A stretch of DNA of 64,000 bases from Terramyces sp. JEL0728. Taxonomy: Eukaryota; Chytridiomycota; Chytridiomycetes; Rhizophydiales; Terramycetaceae. Below, one piece after another: positions 21,458 to 31,564 of the stretch. Within the stretch, counting starts at the first letter, position 1, and each line of letters begins with the position of its first letter. The translations under genes and the position numbers were made by a program. The stretch lies in NCBI GenBank assembly GCA_027603945.1, contig JADIIU010000017.1:62001-126000 (forward strand), in the 5' to 3' direction. Below the pieces are notes generated by a model, which saw nothing but the letters and a program-made list of their open reading frames with translations, was not told where the DNA came from and ran no database searches.

Positions 21458-23569
21458 ATGGAGGGTGATATTCTCAGCAGGAGTCTCGAACTGAATGAGA
21501 AAATTAAACTAAAAATCAGCGAATTCCCGTTGTTCAAGGAAGTAGAAGCAAGAGTAAGAGACCTGCAGTCTTTAATTGAATTACAGCGAAAAGTTTTGGC
21601 TGGTGAAAATGTTTGTACAAAAGTCAGGAATATTGAAACTGTTAAAAAAGCTGCAGTAGTAGAGAATCTTGAAGCCATTAGTAACATTGAACCTATCAGA
21701 GATGAAGCTGAATTTGAAAGATTTCTATTTGAATCAGTAACTAACGCTGAACCAACGCTTGAATCCAAAACAGAAACCCTGGTAGAGCAACTGGATTTAA
21801 ATCCGAAAGGAGATTCCCCAAATCAAAGCGATGAAGAAATGGACGAAGAAAATGACATTTATAACAAACCAATAGATTTCAAATCTCTTTTTGAATTAAA
21901 CTCTAAATTGGATGAAGAAATGGATGAATATGAAGATTTATTCAAGAAGAGAAAGAGAAGAGAAAGAAAACCAAAAGTAAAGAAAAAGTCGAGGATAGAA
22001 GAATCGAATGATATAGTGGTTGATCAAAGTAACTCTGGAAAAGGTCTTATCTTGGTGGAAACTATCAGCGATGGCCATAGATTGGAAAAGTCGAAAAATA
22101 AAGATCCAAATAGAAAAGAATATGTGGATCGTGTACTGCCTGAAACTCTGAAGGTTGTCAAACTGCCAGTTTCAGAACCTATTTCGTCTGGTGTTCAAAA
22201 ACAAAGCAACCGAAACGCGAATGTAGATTCCTCTAACTCGTTGTCTCAAAAGAATGTCAAGCGAACAGTGCCAACGAAAAAGTCAACATCAAGCAATTTG
22301 CTTCAGAAATGGGCGAATGAGGCCGCCAATGAAGATGAAATTTTCAATAATGCCCTCAAATTTATTATGAATGCACCTCCACTCTCTCCAACAAAGCCTA
22401 CGCCTGCTATATCTTCATTCTTTGAAATTGAAAATCGAATATCAGGACGACGAACAAGCTTACCAACCGAGTCAAATGGTTTGGCATACCGCTTCAGTCC
22501 TACCGACACATTAAACGCAACTTTTGATGCCAGGATAGGAAGGTACATGGTAAGAAATATGAATTCCAATATATCGATAACTAGCGTGGATGCTCCATTA
22601 CCTAAATTCAAGAAAATTAGCAAGGAAGAAGCTCAAAGGAAGCTGCAATCTGTAAAGGTACAATTAGATCAAAAGGGGGAATATCAAGATGAAAAAATTC
22701 CGCCAAAATCTTATTCTACACAAAAGAGAAATTCTTATCCTCGTGGCTATGATTTATCGTGCACCACAGAACATGCAGCACATGAAGATGAGGTTGTTGT
22801 TGCCAGTGGGCAACTAAACTCTCCCAAGCAAGATAAACCTAGAAGCACTTCTGTTCAGCCATCCCAGTCTCACTCTTCAGATCTTACGAGATTTAAATGC
22901 AGTTCTCGGCCATCCAGTCAGCATTATCCACCTCCCTTTCGCTCAAAGGGCAATCCATCTGTCTCCAGACATGAAAATAGAAAGACAAAAGAACCTTCTT
23001 GGGATTACTTTAAAAAGAATGAAGAAAGGGAGAAAGACGCAGTTGCAGATGAGGAAATCGCTTTTATCACTGATATCTTGAATATCGATTCTGGCAAGAT
23101 TGCAAAAAAGGAGGAGGCATTGCATTTACTCCAAAGCTATGTAAAGTCAAAAAGATTGGGGTTTACAAATCCTGCAAAAAGGTTGTTTACTAAAACTCTT
23201 GACTTTGAATATTTTCATGAAGAATACGAATGTATATATTGTGGGGAACAGAAACGTTTAACTACGGATCATGTTATACCAGTTAGCCGTAAAGGAAAGA
23301 TCAAAGTCAAGTCCTGCAGCACTTGCAATTCATCAAAAGCCGATCAAAGCTTGATTGAATGGGTTGAGAGTTCCAGAAAGTCGGGAAGAATAAAGCTTGC
23401 GCCAACTTTATACCAATTCCTCCTGTGCACCAAAAACCACCAATTGTTGGAATTGGCTATAGCAGATATTTCTAAATTTGCGACCTTTGAAGAGAAACGC
23501 GATTATTTTGTAAAGCACTGCTTGCCTGAATGGAATGATCTCCTGCCCAAAGAAGAATTACTGTTTTAA
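21458..23569 (+). CDS. HNH-nuclease-domain protein with long disordered N-terminal region
   Basis: Single exon, 703 residues. Residues 1-50 form a coiled-coil-like start. A highly charged, low-complexity region follows with a nuclear-localisation-type cluster (KKRKRRERKPKVKKKSR, near residues 165-185) and Pro/Ser motifs. The C-terminal domain (about 590-640) is a zinc-type HNH endonuclease fold: CIYCG, then LTTDHVIPVS with the catalytic DH pair, then SCSTCNSSK. All expected Cys and His residues are present, so it may be active. I know of no standard family with this layout. A DNA-repair or nuclear-nuclease role, or domestication of an HNH from a mobile element or bacterium, is inference. Confidence 0.75.
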   Translation: MEGDILSRSLELNEKIKLKISEFPLFKEVEARVRDLQSLIELQRKVLAGENVCTKVRNIETVKKAAVVENLEAISNIEPIRDEAEFERFLFESVTNAEPTLESKTETLVEQLDLNPKGDSPNQSDEEMDEENDIYNKPIDFKSLFELNSKLDEEMDEYEDLFKKRKRRERKPKVKKKSRIEESNDIVVDQSNSGKGLILVETISDGHRLEKSKNKDPNRKEYVDRVLPETLKVVKLPVSEPISSGVQKQSNRNANVDSSNSLSQKNVKRTVPTKKSTSSNLLQKWANEAANEDEIFNNALKFIMNAPPLSPTKPTPAISSFFEIENRISGRRTSLPTESNGLAYRFSPTDTLNATFDARIGRYMVRNMNSNISITSVDAPLPKFKKISKEEAQRKLQSVKVQLDQKGEYQDEKIPPKSYSTQKRNSYPRGYDLSCTTEHAAHEDEVVVASGQLNSPKQDKPRSTSVQPSQSHSSDLTRFKCSSRPSSQHYPPPFRSKGNPSVSRHENRKTKEPSWDYFKKNEEREKDAVADEEIAFITDILNIDSGKIAKKEEALHLLQSYVKSKRLGFTNPAKRLFTKTLDFEYFHEEYECIYCGEQKRLTTDHVIPVSRKGKIKVKSCSTCNSSKADQSLIEWVESSRKSGRIKLAPTLYQFLLCTKNHQLLELAIADISKFATFEEKRDYFVKHCLPEWNDLLPKEELLF

Positions 23570-23744
23570 TAAAGATTTAATGACCAGGAGCTGTTCTTAT
23601 CTAGCTTGATAGTTTTAATTTACTAATCGTAATTAGACTGCTAATAGTGTGCGTGTTTGGATTACAGATGGTAAAGCCAGTGATAAAATTCAACATTGTT
23701 CTGCAAGTTTAGGACAAAATTAGATCAGGTTTATTACAGAACAA

Positions 23745-25262
23745 CTATTCTTTTGGCTCATACATTTGTTGCAGTTTTTCATACAGAGGTTGGTCACCTA
23801 ATGTTTTCTTTATAGGATCTTCACGGTCTACTGATACAAAGGAAAATGTCGCCATTCGTCCGACTGGAGAATTTCCCAGTGCTTCTTGCGCACCAGCTGG
23901 TGATAATCCCAAGGCTACTCCTGAATTATTAAACGTTGGACTTTCTGAAACAAGTTCAGCATTTGAAGTTGAAATGTGTGGCCCTGATATGTCGGAAATT
24001 CGCAGCGGAGTAGGTGAAGGTTGTAGATTCATGTCAAGGTGTGGATACAGTGGCTGCATTTCGGATATAGTTGGCATTTTGATTGTTGGAGATATTTGCG
24101 GGCTACTTTCCAGTGTTGGAGACAATTGTGGACCTGATATCACAGACAGCCGTAAAGGTGATGGTGAATACATCCTATCTAGACCTGGCCCAGATAGTTC
24201 TGACAAACGAAGTGGAGATGGCGAATATGCTCTTGAAACTGGATTTGGAGTTTTTAAAATTGGACCAGAAATATCAGAGAGTCGCGCTGGGGAAGCAGAG
24301 TATCTCTGTTGGCTGTTTCCCAGTGGTGATTTACTTTGTCCAAGAGTGAGGCCATTGTCACCAAGGCTGCTTCCAACTGATAATCTATTGATATTGAGAG
24401 ATTCAGAGGGTATTTTGGCTCTTGAAATGTCTGGTGTGACCTCCTTGCTAACTCTTGCGCTGCTGACGTTGCTATTTCTAATCACACTACTTCCTAGGGA
24501 GAATCCACTTCCAATCCTTGGTACTTTTTCATCAGAATTGACAAGTGATTCCAAATCAGATCCATTTGTTGCAAATCCAATTGGGTTAAACCCTAGGCTG
24601 TCAACTCTCTTTTGATTTCCGAGAGCTTCAAGAGAAAGCCTCATTAGTGCGGGTGCAGGAGGAGGCATTTCTAAATCAAACTCTGTAGATTCTCTGCTTG
24701 GAGCATGTTCATTTTTGTATTTTCTGTTGTAATAGTATTTGAATCCGACAAAGAAAGCAGGTAGCACAATTAGCATAGCTAAGAGGGAAGCAAATACAAC
24801 TGGCGTCTGTGCAGCTTGCTTGGCATTGTTTTTGTCTTTTTTTGTTCCATCATCGTCATTCGAACTCGTGGAATTATCATTTGAATTATTGGATGGTAAT
24901 TGCACTTGAATAGTAGGAGCAGCTGTTGCAGCTGGAAGCACAGTTGAATCAACTTCGTTTCTGCCCAGTCCATCATGATGGCGATGATGCCCTTTCCTCC
25001 CCGAGTTGAATACATCTGGTTCATCATCGGACATAACAAATATTCCTGGAGGTGGAGGGCCTGGTGGTGGAGGGCCAGGAGGAGGGCCATTCGCATCCGG
25101 AGGTATACCAGGGAAATTAGGTGGAGGTATAGGTTGATTTTGAGAATCAGTTGAAGGTATTTGTTGGTCAGCGTTGTTTGATGATTGACCAAATCCGCCT
25201 CTTCCACCTCCATGGTGCCTTCTGGCATAAATAAATCCAATTAATAATACACTAATTTTCAT
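23745..25262 (-). CDS. Type I single-pass membrane protein with cytoplasmic SPxRLSxISGP repeats
   Basis: Single exon, 505 residues. A short signal peptide (MKISVLLIGFIYA) is followed by a His/Gly-rich and proline-rich ectodomain with PPPGPPPPGPPPPG and many Asn/Ser residues. One transmembrane helix lies near residues 152-172 (VVFASLLAMLIVLPAFFVGF). The cytoplasmic tail is Ser-rich and holds four copies of a motif resembling YSPSPLRLSxISGPxL, with phosphorylatable SP pairs, plus a fifth looser SP-rich stretch. The family is not recognised. It may be a wall or surface sensor whose tail docks a partner through the repeats (inference). It is convergent with the HNH gene at 175 nt. Confidence 0.7.
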   Translation of the reverse strand: MKISVLLIGFIYARRHHGGGRGGFGQSSNNADQQIPSTDSQNQPIPPPNFPGIPPDANGPPPGPPPPGPPPPGIFVMSDDEPDVFNSGRKGHHRHHDGLGRNEVDSTVLPAATAAPTIQVQLPSNNSNDNSTSSNDDDGTKKDKNNAKQAAQTPVVFASLLAMLIVLPAFFVGFKYYYNRKYKNEHAPSRESTEFDLEMPPPAPALMRLSLEALGNQKRVDSLGFNPIGFATNGSDLESLVNSDEKVPRIGSGFSLGSSVIRNSNVSSARVSKEVTPDISRAKIPSESLNINRLSVGSSLGDNGLTLGQSKSPLGNSQQRYSASPARLSDISGPILKTPNPVSRAYSPSPLRLSELSGPGLDRMYSPSPLRLSVISGPQLSPTLESSPQISPTIKMPTISEMQPLYPHLDMNLQPSPTPLRISDISGPHISTSNAELVSESPTFNNSGVALGLSPAGAQEALGNSPVGRMATFSFVSVDREDPIKKTLGDQPLYEKLQQMYEPKE

Positions 25263-25565
25263 TTTATAATTGTAAATTAAAATCCAGCGAATTTCAAACT
25301 TGCCGTGTTTGAGCCTTGGCTGACGCCAAAGGTTTGAAACAAGTTAAAAACAAGGGACAGAAAAGACTTGGAATTGCGTACAAGTTAGGTTATCTAATCA
25401 GTGCTTTAATTCCACCATTTTTAGTTCTCTTTGTTTGCACCAGTGGAAAATAGTGCGGCATAGCATAATTCCAGCGACTGCTAAATCTAGCCTAATATTG
25501 ACGGCAAGAATTACAAATAGAGTAATAGCCTTGAGTTCTTGGCAAACTTGTGAAATGGGGTGCCA
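25263..25565. other. Intergenic region with a short hydrophobic open frame
   Basis: Within this region, bases 25313-25453 (+) are open with a basic segment (KQVKNKGQKRLGIAYK) followed by a hydrophobic stretch (LGYLISALIPPFLVLFVC), a pattern seen in small membrane proteins. There is no ATG and a TGA lies directly upstream. Given that start codons can stand alone in their own exon in this genome, a missed exon is possible but not shown. Confidence 0.25.
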
Positions 25566-26478
25566 TTAAGATTTATTATTCTTGCGCCATTCGAGTAGCC
25601 TCGTTTGTATCTCACCCCACAGAATGTATCCATAATTCGTGTAAAGTAATCCATACAAGGCACCACCTAGATGCGCGGCATGATCGATACTTCTCCATCC
25701 AAGAAGTAACCCAGCAATATCGAATCCCATCAATAACGGAACCAGATGCTTCATTTCAAACTCTACTCCAGGTAAAAAGATAATGTAAATTTTACCATTT
25801 GGGTTGAGTGTAGCCGTACCAGTTATCAACCCCCAAACACCTGCATTAGCCAGTATTACCTCCACTGGCACCAAGAGAAGGCAAGATTGCTCTTCCGATA
25901 TAAGCAGTTGCCAATACGGAGCTCAAACTACTGACAATACACGTGGACAAATAAAATGCAATCATCTGCTGATCACTAAATCCGCTGTAATGTTGGTATG
26001 CAGGAAAGAAAGAATATAATCCCATCATGTTCAATCCAAAATGCCAGGCGGCTCTGTGTGAGAATGTTGAAGTAAGCAAAGTAATTGGAGATGAGGTAGG
26101 GGTATGCATGAAATACCTTCCCATGAATCTATGGTTTCTAGGAAACTGCCAAGCTAAATCAGCGACCAAATACCAATAAATACCAGCGAATTGATGGCAA
26201 TAATTGGCAAACATAGTTTCTGTGCATCTGATAGCTGGCGGTATTTGTTGACTGCGATGGTTTTAATTCGTTCAAATACATTCTGCCTCTCATGCAACTT
26301 CAAAAGAGGAGGCGGCGGTTGAAATATATCCAGTCGTTCAATTATACTTCTTTGACTGTCCTTTAGTAATTCATTTGAACGGTAAATATGAGCTGAATTA
26401 ATGGTATTTACCAATGGTGAACGTAGCTCCAACGAACCCGGCAGAAAATATTACTTGTCTCCTTAGCGTTCTGAACAT
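25566..26478 (-). CDS. PARL: PARL/Pcp1-type mitochondrial rhomboid protease
   Basis: Complement of exons 25566..25840, 25860..26153, 26174..26392, 26412..26478; 284 residues. It is an intramembrane serine protease of the mitochondrial inner membrane. The basic N-terminus MFRTLRRQVIFSAGFVGA fits a mitochondrial presequence. The core has the WQFPRNHRFMGRYFMH region, the first-helix histidine region STFSHRAAWHFGLNM, the catalytic serine in LGASG, and the catalytic histidine in DHAAHLGGALYG. Introns are 19, 20 and 19 nt; the last interrupts the codon after GASG. The start at 26478 is chosen because the spliced N-terminus gives the presequence. Confidence 0.92.
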
Positions 26479-26615
26479 TGAAAATACACAAAAATTCTCG
26501 CTCAAAAATGCAGGTGTGCAACCTGCCAGTGAACAGGCGATTCCAGTCGATCTTTTAATGATTCGCTTCACCTGCTATGATTCACCGACAAAAACAAAAA
26601 CAATTTAATTCTATA

Positions 26616-27846
26616 TTACTTTTTACGTCTCCAGTCTTCATACGGCACAATACAACAGAAATCTTTGATCAATTCAATGACTATGAACTGCCATGTAATA
26701 AACCCACCAACAATTGCCACAACACCTCTAATTATCAACTGCTGTCTGTTTGAAGTGGCATCTGACGAATCCCCGCAATAGTCACTTTGAGGAAACCGCT
26801 TACAATAAGTTTGCGCATCAAATAACGTATAAAAGAGAGCGAATGCTTGCAAAATACTTCCCACAATTGTCGCAACCTGGGTTAAATATAAATCACCATT
26901 ACTCGCACTCTGATGAAATTCTTTCTTCTGTCGTATGGATACAGGCACAAGAATAGCATCTGCGTATTCCCTGCGTTACTACAAAAGTACCTGGTATAGT
27001 CAATACAATAAACAAGAGTCTGTAGAACCACGAACTGAAATCGACCCTCACTAGCCCTACAATGACTGCATAGATCCGCTCCAAGAAGATTCCGGTAAAC
27101 AAGCAAAAGAGAATCTTCCAGCTGACATATTGCAGTTCGCCCAATTGGAAAATCTAGTTAGAATACAATTTACTTTGTAGCAATACATTATAAGAAAAGT
27201 AAATGAAGAAATATTGACCAGTAACAGCACTGTATCAACGAAATAGCTGAACTTTCCTCTATAAATGATTTTTTCTATTTGGGGCTGCAGTGTTTCCACT
27301 ATTCCTCTATTTGTAGATACAACAGTTGAATCCTCTGCGACTTTATCCTTTTCCGGCTCCTTGACTTCAATTACTCTTTCTAATTCATCCTGGTTTTGCA
27401 TTCCAGAACAAGCGAAAAATGACAGCCTCAAAGCTTCATCCATGTGGCTGGTTGGTGAAACAGCAAAGACTACAGTAAATAATACTCTCTTGGTTTGTTT
27501 CGCATTTCCCAGTACCTCCTTTTGATTCCACATTTCAGTAAATGCGAATCCAACAGATAGACTTTCTGCGACAATTTGTAGCTCAGAATCAGTCAAGATT
27601 TCATTCTCTTCCTGCCAACAGGCCTGCGCATCGAAATTTAGAGTTGCGACAGGAATGGAACAAGGAGCAGCGCTATTGCACGCGACAGATTATGAATGCC
27701 AGGGTATAGCAAGCGGGATTTATTCCATTTTAGCCATGTGCAGATTACATCCATATTGATTGTAATCGACTAAATAAATCGAATTCCCATCCCTTTGTTG
27801 GCGTAACCCAAACAAAGCAAACAAGCCAACTTTGCAAAAATGTCAT
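26616..27846 (-). CDS. Multi-pass membrane protein with signal peptide and luminal domain
   Basis: Complement of exons 26616..26959, 26991..27153, 27174..27672, 27749..27846; 367 residues. A signal peptide (MTFLQSWLVCFVWVTPTKG) leads a luminal domain with cysteines, and about five membrane helices follow in the C-terminal half. Introns are 76, 20 and 31 nt. Instead of the 31-nt intron, two canonical introns (26971-26990 and 26877-26902) can be removed, which also keeps the frame but replaces a cytoplasmic loop. The start codon at 27846 lies inside the first exon of the opposite-strand coronin gene. Family not recognised; a receptor-like or trafficking membrane protein is possible. Confidence 0.6.
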
Positions 27847-29421
27847 CTCGATTTGTCCGCGGTACTAGCTTACTAACCTAGCATCTAAATGTAAATAACG
27901 AATAACGAATAGACAGACATGCTTTTGGAACCCCAAATAAAAAGGAAAGTTGCTTTGACAATCTTAAAGTAACTCGTAGTGCATGGGATACCAACTTGGT
28001 ATCCGCCAATCCACTATTTGTCGCCGTTAATTTGGAAGCTGGCGGTGGTAGATCTGAAATTGATCGTAGGTGGTGCTTTTACCGTACTCGCCCATTCTCA
28101 AACTGGAAAACTTCCAGATAACTTGCCTGTGTACAATGGACACACTGCTGCTGTTCTCGACACTGATTTCAATCCATTTAATGATTACATTATTGCTTCA
28201 GCGTCCGAAGATTGCAAAGTATTTGTAACTAATGTAGGCTATGATCTGGAAAATCCCTGAAGGTGGATTAACTGAAAGTATATCAACCCCAGTATTAACT
28301 TTGGCAGGACACCAACGTAAAGTAGGTCATGTATTATTCAACCCTGTTGCAGATAACATTTTGGCCACTACTTCTGCAGATTTCCTTGTAAAGATTTGGG
28401 ATATTTCTACTGGACAAGAGAAATATGAATTAAGTGGACACACTGAAATTATCAATTCCATCAGTTGGTCTTGGGAGGGCAATCTTTTGTTTTCTGCTTG
28501 CAAGGACAAGAAATTGCGCGTATGGGATGTAAGGGCTGGAAAAGTTGTGCAAGAAGCAGCTGGACACCAAGGTGTCAAGGGATCCAGGGTTATACCTATG
28601 GGCAATTCGTCTTATATTACTACCACTGGGTTCAGCAGATCAAGCGACCGCCAAGTATTTGTTTGGGACTACAAGAACTTGTCTCAACCGCTTAAACAAG
28701 AAAATATTGATACTGCTTCAGGATTGTTGATTCCATACTTTGACTCTGACACAAACATGTTGTACTTGGCAGGGAAAGTAAGTTTGCACATTATGGTTTT
28801 GCAATTCTGCAAATCGACATTTAAATAATCATTTACGGTAGGGTGATGGTAATATTCGCTACTACGAATGGGTTGAAGAAGAAAAGAACCTTTATATTTT
28901 GTCTGAATACAAATCTTCTGATCCGCTTCGTGGGTTGTGCTTCCTTCCAAAGAGAGCTTGTGCTATCAATGAGGTTGAAGTCGCAAAGATTTTCAAGGTA
29001 CATCCAACTATGGTTGAACCAATTTCTTTCAAAGTTCCAAGAAAGGTACCTTTCCTATTTACTGTAGTCTGACTTGTTCCAAAGTGATTTATTCCCAAAC
29101 ACTATTGGTCCTAACCCAACAATGTCGGCAGCTGAATGGATTTCTGGCAAAACTGCTGCACCAAAGTTGATTAGTTTGGAAGCTGGGTTTGTACCATCGG
29201 CACCAAAAGAATTCGTTACAACCGGAACTGCAAATGCCACCCCAGTGTCTACTGCTCCTCCTCCCCTCAATGAAAAGGAGGTAAAGTTATCTTAATTTTA
29301 GTATCAAGAACAGTACCATGCATTGCGTAAAGAAAACGAAGAATTAAAAGGTGCTATCACTCAAAGGGATATTCGCATTAGACAACTGGAAGCTCAACTT
29401 TCAAACATGTCAACTCAATAA
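27840..29421 (+). CDS. CRN1: Coronin
   Basis: Exons 27840..27861, 27882..27890, 27913..28047, 28070..28218, 28238..28777, 28842..29045, 29068..29280, 29302..29421; 463 residues. It is an F-actin-binding WD40 beta-propeller protein that works with Arp2/3 and cofilin. The conserved coronin start (SRFVRASKYRHAFGTPNKKE) is only produced by splicing a 9-nt exon. The propeller includes GKLPDNLPVYNGHTA and the GFSRSSDRQVFVWD segment typical of coronins, and the C-terminus is a short coiled coil (QYHALRKENEELKGAITQRD). Seven introns: six are 19-22 nt, one is 64 nt and falls in the last propeller blades. Confidence 0.96.
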
Positions 29422-29476
29422 AATTTCGATTTCCTTTATTTGTTATAAAATTGGAATAGACAAAGAGCAAAGTTTG

Positions 29477-30523
29477 TTACCAGCCAAATAGCAGGTCTGA
29501 AATTTTTTCAAAAAACCCTGATGATTTCATATTTAACGTCACTTGTCTATTCTCGCTTCTTTCCTGAGGATAGGCTTCCAGAGCTGGGTAAAGATTTTCA
29601 TTAGGTTCAGATTGGAAGGGTTGCGGCTGTGCAAAAGAAACAGGATCTTCATGGACAGTAGGGTAATTTTGAATCCGGGTTTCTTTTAATATCGGCTTAA
29701 TTGCCTTGGCTGGGGTCATTAGACTGGCTTCTGTCAGTACAAGACTTCTTTTAGGTTTGAGTTTTGAAGGGGTCTCCATATATGCTGATGGCGACTCCAA
29801 TCCTAGTTTCTTTTCAGTTCCAACTTCGCTTTTTCTTTCACTTGAAACCAAACTATCTTTTCGATCGAACGAGCTGCTTTTTTGTTCTGAATCTTTTCCA
29901 AGGTGAGTATTAAATAGATCACCAACGCGAACGCAAATAACCCATGAATCGTCAAAGGTTTTGCCATCATACCGCATTGCAGCTTCCACACTGGTAGCCT
30001 GAAGATACGTCACTACCATGTAGTTTTTCCCCTCTTGTACATTGATATATGCAACGGGTCCTAATTCCGTAAACATCTTTTTGATGAATTCATGTCTATG
30101 CGGTGGGATTCCAATGACTGTAATTGTAGATCCGTTTAAAATTGAAACCGGAGTGTTCAGGTTATCTACAGACATGTGAGAACCAGGAGTGTGTGGGGAC
30201 TGATAATTTTGTGCTGGTGTTGAATGTGAAGATAAATTTAATTTTGGAGTAGCACGTTTTGCCGGCGAGGAGGAATACAACATTGTGGTAGGAGGTGCGT
30301 CGTCATCAAGAGGAAGACTGGCAGAAGATGGAGATCCATAAATACCCGGTGTAAGAGACCGCTCCCTCGACCTTGATCTCAATTGACGTGGTTTTTGTAT
30401 ATTATTTGGCGGTGTTTTTGCAACCTGGATATTAAGAACATCTACTGTCTTGATTGGCCGTTTGCCTCCTCCAAGTGAGTCTAATAATAACGGTGGGTAG
30501 TATGCAGGCGTATTTTCAGTCAT
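29477..30523 (-). CDS. NUP35: Nucleoporin Nup35/Nup53
   Basis: Single exon, 348 residues. It is an inner-ring nuclear pore protein. The central RRM-like MPPN domain (about residues 130-205) is clear: STITVIGIPPHRHEFIKKMF at its start and AAMRYDGKTFDDSWVICVRV at its end. Disordered Ser/Pro-rich regions flank it. The very C-terminus, SGFFEKISDLLFGW, is the amphipathic helix by which Nup53 binds the nuclear membrane. It is convergent with coronin at 55 nt. Confidence 0.9.
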   Translation of the reverse strand: MTENTPAYYPPLLLDSLGGGKRPIKTVDVLNIQVAKTPPNNIQKPRQLRSRSRERSLTPGIYGSPSSASLPLDDDAPPTTMLYSSSPAKRATPKLNLSSHSTPAQNYQSPHTPGSHMSVDNLNTPVSILNGSTITVIGIPPHRHEFIKKMFTELGPVAYINVQEGKNYMVVTYLQATSVEAAMRYDGKTFDDSWVICVRVGDLFNTHLGKDSEQKSSSFDRKDSLVSSERKSEVGTEKKLGLESPSAYMETPSKLKPKRSLVLTEASLMTPAKAIKPILKETRIQNYPTVHEDPVSFAQPQPFQSEPNENLYPALEAYPQERSENRQVTLNMKSSGFFEKISDLLFGW

Positions 30524-30611
30524 TGTTGGATGGAAGGTTTTGGCAAAAAAATATTTGACTCACTTTAGGATGTGACTCGAATTGAAAACCATCGATGGTG
30601 GAATGCACCAG

Positions 30612-31238
30612 TTAGTAATAAGTTTTATTTAATAAACGGGTTTCCTGTCTGTTTCTGGACCTGTTTATCAAATTTTTCCTGTCAACAAATGTGTCCCAGC
30701 TAATCCCAAATGTATTAAACCAAGGGTTGCATATTTCCAGCTTCTGCCTTTGGGTTGTCTTGTTGAGATTGACAGTCCAGTCGAAATAGGTTCCCCAATC
30801 AGTGCAGGCTTCCGCGCCAATGGTAATATTCCTCCCATGTCTCTCTGCAAACCTTGTAAACAGCAGCTCAGAGGAAATATTTGTGGATAAAATTGAAAAT
30901 TCAATGTTGGCGAGTTGGCTTTGGGATTGTCCAAGAGTAAAATCCAACAGCTTGGAAGCGATTCCGTTGCCTTGCTTGGATTTCATCACTGCAATTTCAT
31001 TGATCATTAGTGTGTCTCCTTTAATATTTGGAACATAGGATTTCGATCCCAACAGCAACGGAGTGGTGGAATAAAACGTTGCTAGAACGTAGCCTACTAA
31101 TTGGGTATTGTGAAATGCCAAGGAATGAAAAGAGTGTGATTTGGAATTATAGTTGGAAACTGGATTTTGGAATTCTTCAGGGCTAAATTAGAAAATGGAT
31201 TACCCAGAAATTCCTGATAACTGCCTTGTGGATACCAT
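30612..31238 (-). CDS. GNAT-family N-acetyltransferase
   Basis: Complement of exons 30612..31182 and 31204..31238; 201 residues. The acetyl-CoA-binding core is visible: a beta strand LMINEIAVMKSKQGNGIASKL with the Q/R-x-x-G-x-G/A loop. The substrate is unknown. Without the 21-nt intron the frame has no ATG; the spliced exon gives MVSTRQLSGISG, so I chose this start. The first exon overlaps, in antisense, the start of a + strand frame at 31195. The C-terminal 50 residues are Asn/Arg-rich and not conserved in the fold. Confidence 0.75.
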
Positions 31239-31480
31239 CAACTTGGGGATATTTGGTATATTTAATGGCTGCTCCAAAGTGTTTATCAGGTATTTAATTT
31301 TCATTGAATTTTTGAGACAATTTTTAGACACATGTCAATTATTCCCCCACCGATCCCTCCAAGGTTTTGAATGTTGTCCTAAAGGAATTTGAATCCGTAA
31401 GCTGGTGTTAGTTGCAGACTGATATCTCGGGTGATATTCCCAGCGCTACAGTATCTGAACTGTTTAAATCGCCAGTCTGA
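31195..31480 (+). CDS. Small hypothetical protein overlapping the GNAT gene head-to-head
   Basis: Exons 31195..31278, 31328..31396, 31418..31480; 71 residues, starting MDYPEIPDNCLVDTINLGIF and ending in VSELFKSPV. All joins are phase 0. The second intron is a typical 21 nt; the first is 49 nt with a GTG donor and is less certain. Composition is coding-like across all three exons, but no family is recognised. Its first 44 bases are complementary to the first exon of the GNAT gene, an arrangement also seen at the coronin start. Confidence 0.4.
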
Positions 31481-31564
31481 AATTTATACAATCTGAAATA
31501 TCAAGTGGGATTTTGGTGTGCTCAAACGTTAAACAAACAAAATCCACGTTGGATTTTACTCTCT

